Positions 60,487-64,000 of a DNA stretch of 64,000 nucleotides are shown piece after piece; within the stretch, counting starts at the first letter, position 1; every line of letters starts with the position of its first letter. The translations under genes were made by a program, and so were the position numbers. The stretch comes from Mycolicibacterium komossense (lineage in GTDB: Bacteria > Actinomycetota > Actinomycetes > Mycobacteriales > Mycobacteriaceae): assembly GCF_025822605.1 (NCBI RefSeq), contig NZ_JACKTY010000033.1, positions 248,509-312,508 of the forward strand, read 5' to 3'. The notes beneath the pieces were generated by a model, which saw nothing but the letters and a program-made list of their open reading frames with translations, made no database searches and was not told the DNA's origin.

Positions 60487-61350
60487 ATGCCTGAGCTACC
60501 CGAAGTCGAGGTGGTGCGGCGCGGTCTTCAGGCGCATGTCGCTGGCCGGACCATCACCGCGGTGCGTGTGCACCACATGCGTGCCGTGCGACGCCACGAG
60601 GCCGGCCCCGCTGACCTGACGGCCCGCCTGCTCGACGCCAGGATCACCGGCACCGACCGCCGTGGCAAGTACCTGTGGCTGCTGCTCGATCATGGCTCCG
60701 GCGTCGCGGACGAGGCGCTGGTGGTCCACCTCGGGATGAGCGGGCAGATGCTGCTCGGCCCGGTCCCGCGTGACGATCACGTGCGGATCGCCGCACTTCT
60801 CGATGACGGGACCACCCTGAGCTTCGTCGACCAACGGACTTTCGGCGGCTGGATGCTCGCCGACATGGTGACCGTCGACGGCAGCGCGGTACCGCAGCCT
60901 GTCGCGCATGTGGCCCGTGACCCGCTCGACCCCCTCTTCGATCGCGAGGCCGTCGTGACGGTGTTGCGGCGCAAGCATTCCGAGATCAAACGCCAACTGC
61001 TCGACCAGACCGTGGTCTCCGGTATCGGCAACATCTACGCCGACGAGTCGCTGTGGCGGGCGAAGATCAACGGTGCCCGGCTGGCGTCGGGTCTGTCGAA
61101 GGCGAAGCTGGCGACGCTGCTGGACAAGGCCGCGGAGGTGATGCGCGAAGCGCTCGGGCAGGGCGGCACATCGTTCGACTCGCTGTACGTCAACGTCAAC
61201 GGCGAATCCGGGTACTTCGATCGCTCGCTGGACGCCTACGGTCGCGAAGGCGAACCGTGCCATCGCTGCGGTACGGAGATGCGCCGTGAGAAGTTCATGA
61301 ACCGCTCGTCTTTCTACTGCCCGAAATGTCAGCCCCGCCCGCGTAGTTGA
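60487..61350 (+). CDS. mutM: Formamidopyrimidine-DNA glycosylase (Fpg/MutM)
   Basis: 287 aa. Excises 8-oxoguanine and formamidopyrimidines. It starts MPELPEVEVVRRGL with catalytic Pro2 and Glu3; Lys in GTDRRGKYLWL; helix-two-turn-helix VVSGIGNIYADESLW; and a C-terminal zinc finger CHRCGTEMRREKF...CPKC. Complete for the active mycobacterial Fpg1. Operon with rnc and the OsmC gene. Confidence 0.96.
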   Translation: MPELPEVEVVRRGLQAHVAGRTITAVRVHHMRAVRRHEAGPADLTARLLDARITGTDRRGKYLWLLLDHGSGVADEALVVHLGMSGQMLLGPVPRDDHVRIAALLDDGTTLSFVDQRTFGGWMLADMVTVDGSAVPQPVAHVARDPLDPLFDREAVVTVLRRKHSEIKRQLLDQTVVSGIGNIYADESLWRAKINGARLASGLSKAKLATLLDKAAEVMREALGQGGTSFDSLYVNVNGESGYFDRSLDAYGREGEPCHRCGTEMRREKFMNRSSFYCPKCQPRPRS

Positions 61351-61358
61351 ATAACCAC

Positions 61359-61772
61359 ATGACAGAACTCTGGGTTGACCGCACCGGCACCCGCCGCTAC
61401 ACCGGACACAGCTCGCGTGGCGCCGAAGTGCTCATCGGCTCCGAAGACGTCGAGGGCGTTTTCACACCGGGGGAGCTGCTCAAGATCGCGCTGGCGGCCT
61501 GTAGCGGGATGAGCAGTGACCAGCCGCTGGCCCGCCGCCTCGGTGACGACTATCAGGCCACCGTGGCGGTATCCGGACCCGCCGACCGCGAGCAGGAGCG
61601 GTATCCCCATCTCGACGAGACCCTGCAGGTCGACCTGTCGGGCCTTTCGGAAGCCGACGCCGAACGACTCCGGATCGTCGTCAACCGAGCCATCGACCAG
61701 GTCTGCACAGTGGGTCGTACCCTTAAGACGGGCACCGACGTCACGTTCACAATTGCCGACAAAAGGCAGTGA
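61359..61772 (+). CDS. OsmC family protein
   Basis: 137 aa. OsmC/Ohr-fold protein with the ELLKIALAACSGMSSDQPLA segment bearing one cysteine and CTVGRTLKTG bearing the second; the two-cysteine arrangement permits peroxide reduction. Matches Rv2923c. ATG 61359 preferred to the TTG at 61347. GTGA overlap with acyP. Confidence 0.87.
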   Translation: MTELWVDRTGTRRYTGHSSRGAEVLIGSEDVEGVFTPGELLKIALAACSGMSSDQPLARRLGDDYQATVAVSGPADREQERYPHLDETLQVDLSGLSEADAERLRIVVNRAIDQVCTVGRTLKTGTDVTFTIADKRQ

Positions 61773-62059
61773 CCGACCCCGCGGGACCACAGGTCCGGCT
61801 GACCGCCTGGGTCCACGGCCGCGTCCAGGGGGTCGGTTTCCGATGGTGGACCAGGTCGCGGGCGCTGGAATTGGGCCTCACCGGCTATGCCAAGAACCAG
61901 GCCGACGGGCGGGTGCTGGTGGTCGCCCAGGGACCGCGAGCCGCCTGTCAGGATTTGCTGGAGCTCCTCGGCAGTGACAGCTCGCCCGGGCAGGTGGACA
62001 CGGTGATCAGCGACTGGTCCGAGAACGTCGAGTCGCTGACCGGATTTCACGAGCGCTAA
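61769..62059 (+). CDS. acyP: Acylphosphatase
   Basis: 96 aa. Hydrolyses acyl phosphates. Catalytic Arg in WVHGRVQGVGFRWWTRSRA and catalytic Asn in TGYAKNQADGRVLV, both intact. GTG start overlaps the OsmC stop. It precedes smc by 51 bp, the conserved mycobacterial order (Rv2922A, Rv2922c). Confidence 0.95.
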   Translation: MTDPAGPQVRLTAWVHGRVQGVGFRWWTRSRALELGLTGYAKNQADGRVLVVAQGPRAACQDLLELLGSDSSPGQVDTVISDWSENVESLTGFHER

Positions 62060-62110
62060 CCCCCCGAGGCTGCGAGAACATGCGGCACGGCGCCGGTACG
62101 CTGGCACGCC

Positions 62111-64000
62111 ATGCACCTCAAGAGTCTGACGCTGAAGGGCTTCAAATCCTTCGCTTCACCGACGACTCTGCGCTTCGAGCCGGGGATCACCTGCGTCGTC
62201 GGGCCCAACGGCTCCGGTAAGTCCAATGTCGTCGATGCCCTGACCTGGGTGATGGGCGAGCAGGGCGCCAAGGCGCTGCGTGGCGGAAAGATGGAAGATG
62301 TCATCTTCGCCGGGACATCGTCACGCGCACCGCTGGGTCGCGCCGAGGTCACGGTCACGATCGACAACTCTGACAACGCCCTGCCGATCGAATACTCCGA
62401 GGTGTCGATCACCCGGCGCATGTTCCGCGACGGCGCGGGCGAGTACGAGATCAACGGCAGCAGCTGCCGGCTGATGGACGTCCAGGAGCTGCTCAGTGAC
62501 TCCGGTATCGGCCGGGAAATGCACGTCATCGTCGGTCAGGGGCGGCTGTCGCAGATCCTGGAATCGCGACCTGAAGACCGCCGCGCCTTCATCGAAGAGG
62601 CCGCTGGTGTCCTCAAACACCGCAAGCGCAAGGAAAAGGCGGTCCGAAAACTCGAGTCGATGGCGGCCAACCTCGCCCGCTTGACCGACCTCACCACCGA
62701 GTTGCGCCGCCAGCTCAAACCGCTGGGCCGTCAGGCCGAGATGGCTCGACGGGCCCAGACCATCCAGGCGGATCTGCGCGACGCGAAGCTGCGACTCGCC
62801 GCCGACGATCTGGTCAAGCGTCAGGCCGAGTTCGACGGTGTCGGTGGCACCGAGGCGATGCTGCGCAAGGACCACGAGGAGGCGGTGACCCGGCTCGCTG
62901 GGGCCACCGACGAACTGACTGCCCACGAGGCGGCGGTGGCCACACTCTCCGACCGGGCTGAGCGGGCCCAGCAGATGTGGTTCCGGCTCTCCGCACTGGC
63001 CGAGCGGGTCAGCGCGACGGTGCGCATCGCCAGGGAGCGCACCCAGCTGTTGGAGGCCGAACCGATGTCCTCGGGCGGCGCCGACCCCGAGGCGCTCGAC
63101 GCCGAGGCCGACGAGGTGGCCGCGCTCGAAGAGGAATTGCTTTTCGAGCTCGAGGAGGCTCGGATCCGTCTGGAGGATGCTCGCGCCGAACTGGTTGAAG
63201 CCGAACGGATCTCCACCGAGGCAGAGCGCGCTCACGTGGCCGCGGTGCGCGCCGAGGCCGACCGCCGGGAAGGGCTGGCACGGCTGACCGGCCAGGTGGA
63301 GACGATGCGGGCGCGTGTCGAATCGACCGACGAGCGGGTCGCCCGGCTGACCGAGGGCATCGAGGAAGCCGCCAACCGTGCTCAGCACGCTCAGGCCGAA
63401 TTCGAAACCGTGCAGAGCCGGGTCAGTGAGCTCGACCAGAGTGAGGTCGGCCTCGACGAGCAGCACGATCGCTCGGTGGCGGCACTGCGCCTGGCCGACG
63501 AGCGGGTGGCCGAACTGCTGGCCGGCGAACGCAGCGCCGAGCGGCAGGTCGCCTCTCTGCTGGCACGTATCGACGCTCTGGCCGTCGGCCTCGACCGCAA
63601 AGACGGTGCCGCGTGGCTGACCGAGAACCGTAGTGGTGCAGGCCTTTTCGGTACGGTGGCAAAACTTGTCAAGGTGCACTCGGGGTATGAGGCGGCGCTG
63701 GCCGCCGTGCTGGGTGCGGCCGCGGATGCAGTCGCCGCCGAGGACTCCGGTGCCGCGCGCTCCGCCGTCGCTGCGCTCAAAGATGCTGACGGCGGACGCG
63801 CCGCGATCGTCCTCGGCGACTGGCCGATGGGACACGATCAGGGTGTCGGGCAGCTGCCAGAGGGTGCCCGGTGGGCGGTGGATCTGCTGGACGTCCCCGC
63901 CCGCCTGCAGGGAGCGATGGCGGCGATGCTGGTCGGGGTCGCGGTGGTCGGAGACTTGCAGGCCGCGCTGGATATCGTTGCCGCGCAACCGAAGTTGCGG
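62111..64000 (+). CDS. smc: Chromosome partition protein Smc, 5' part (partial)
   Basis: Structural maintenance of chromosomes ATPase of the condensin complex. 630 codons are present, open at the window end; family length is about 1200. Walker A VGPNGSGKSNVVDALTWVMG, the Q-loop region, then a coiled coil from about residue 165. The hinge domain begins near residue 515 (GLFGTVAKLVKVHSGYEAAL). ATG 62111 is 8 nt after a TACGCT -10 box (62097-62102). Confidence 0.96.
   Translation, partial: MHLKSLTLKGFKSFASPTTLRFEPGITCVVGPNGSGKSNVVDALTWVMGEQGAKALRGGKMEDVIFAGTSSRAPLGRAEVTVTIDNSDNALPIEYSEVSITRRMFRDGAGEYEINGSSCRLMDVQELLSDSGIGREMHVIVGQGRLSQILESRPEDRRAFIEEAAGVLKHRKRKEKAVRKLESMAANLARLTDLTTELRRQLKPLGRQAEMARRAQTIQADLRDAKLRLAADDLVKRQAEFDGVGGTEAMLRKDHEEAVTRLAGATDELTAHEAAVATLSDRAERAQQMWFRLSALAERVSATVRIARERTQLLEAEPMSSGGADPEALDAEADEVAALEEELLFELEEARIRLEDARAELVEAERISTEAERAHVAAVRAEADRREGLARLTGQVETMRARVESTDERVARLTEGIEEAANRAQHAQAEFETVQSRVSELDQSEVGLDEQHDRSVAALRLADERVAELLAGERSAERQVASLLARIDALAVGLDRKDGAAWLTENRSGAGLFGTVAKLVKVHSGYEAALAAVLGAAADAVAAEDSGAARSAVAALKDADGGRAAIVLGDWPMGHDQGVGQLPEGARWAVDLLDVPARLQGAMAAMLVGVAVVGDLQAALDIVAAQPKLR

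Noticed and set aside
62321..63988. A 555-codon antisense frame over smc
   Set aside because: The Smc ATPase and coiled coil on the + strand explain the region; the antisense product has no recognisable domain or ribosome-binding site.

Overview
The window is a high-GC actinobacterial chromosome segment, almost certainly from an environmental Mycobacterium (Mycolicibacterium). The gene order ilvB-ilvN-ilvC, serA-leuB, a FAH-family gene, gltX, a PNPOx protein, an IclR regulator, leuC-leuD, hupB, mutT1-ppk1, fbiD-gpsA, ddl, thiL-ung-rpmB, a DAK-type kinase, recG, an AKR, lipN, DsbA/VKOR, pyc, rsmD, coaD, sepIVA, DUF177, rnc, mutM, OsmC, acyP, smc matches, inverted, the M. tuberculosis order Rv3003c to Rv2922c as I recall it. 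The large PDIM/PGL lipid locus that separates coaD from sepIVA in M. tuberculosis is absent; here those genes are 193 bp apart.

Layout. 0-6.6 kb: branched-chain and serine/leucine biosynthesis plus a carotenoid-type oxidoreductase and a YrhK-like membrane protein. 6.7-14 kb is accessory: a broken SHOCT gene, a LuxR-type two-component pair whose kinase has a second membrane block, an apparently exported cytochrome P450 lipoprotein, an MFS carrier and an internally deleted formamidase. 14-17.3 kb: FAH-family hydrolase, gltX, tRNA-Gln and tRNA-Glu, and a PNPOx protein. 17.3-24.5 kb: a catabolic island with a glutamine-synthetase-like ligase, gamma-glutamyl hydrolase, SDR, aldehyde dehydrogenase, APC permease, FadR-type regulator and a translationally coupled ACT-like protein. 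It looks like a gamma-glutamylation pathway for an amine or amino alcohol, with a clear dyad operator. 24.6-31.6 kb: IclR/leuCD, hupB, mutT1 and ppk1. 31.7-35.3 kb: GNAT, penicillin-binding-like serine hydrolase, membrane-anchored alpha/beta hydrolase and TetR. 35.3-47.3 kb: cofactor F420, lipid, cell-wall and DNA-repair housekeeping genes. 47.3-50 kb is a decaying patch: a nucleotidyltransferase-GNAT fusion, a prolyl aminopeptidase lacking its catalytic-serine segment, a P-loop protein and a frameshifted hypothetical. 50-64 kb: AKR, lipN, an oxidative-folding pair fused in one operon to pyc, then the rsmD/coaD/sepIVA/DUF177/rnc/mutM/acyP/smc housekeeping run. smc continues past the window end.

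The genes mostly form tightly packed operons with ATGA, GTGA or TGATG overlaps. Several genes (FAH, IclR, ung, coaD, DUF177, smc, probably serA and ddl) have a TANNNT -10 box 6-9 nt before the start codon, consistent with leaderless mRNAs. The best candidates for new biology are the gamma-glutamyl pathway island with its ACT protein and the exported P450. All functional calls come from reading translated sequence and remembered family signatures; no searches were run.
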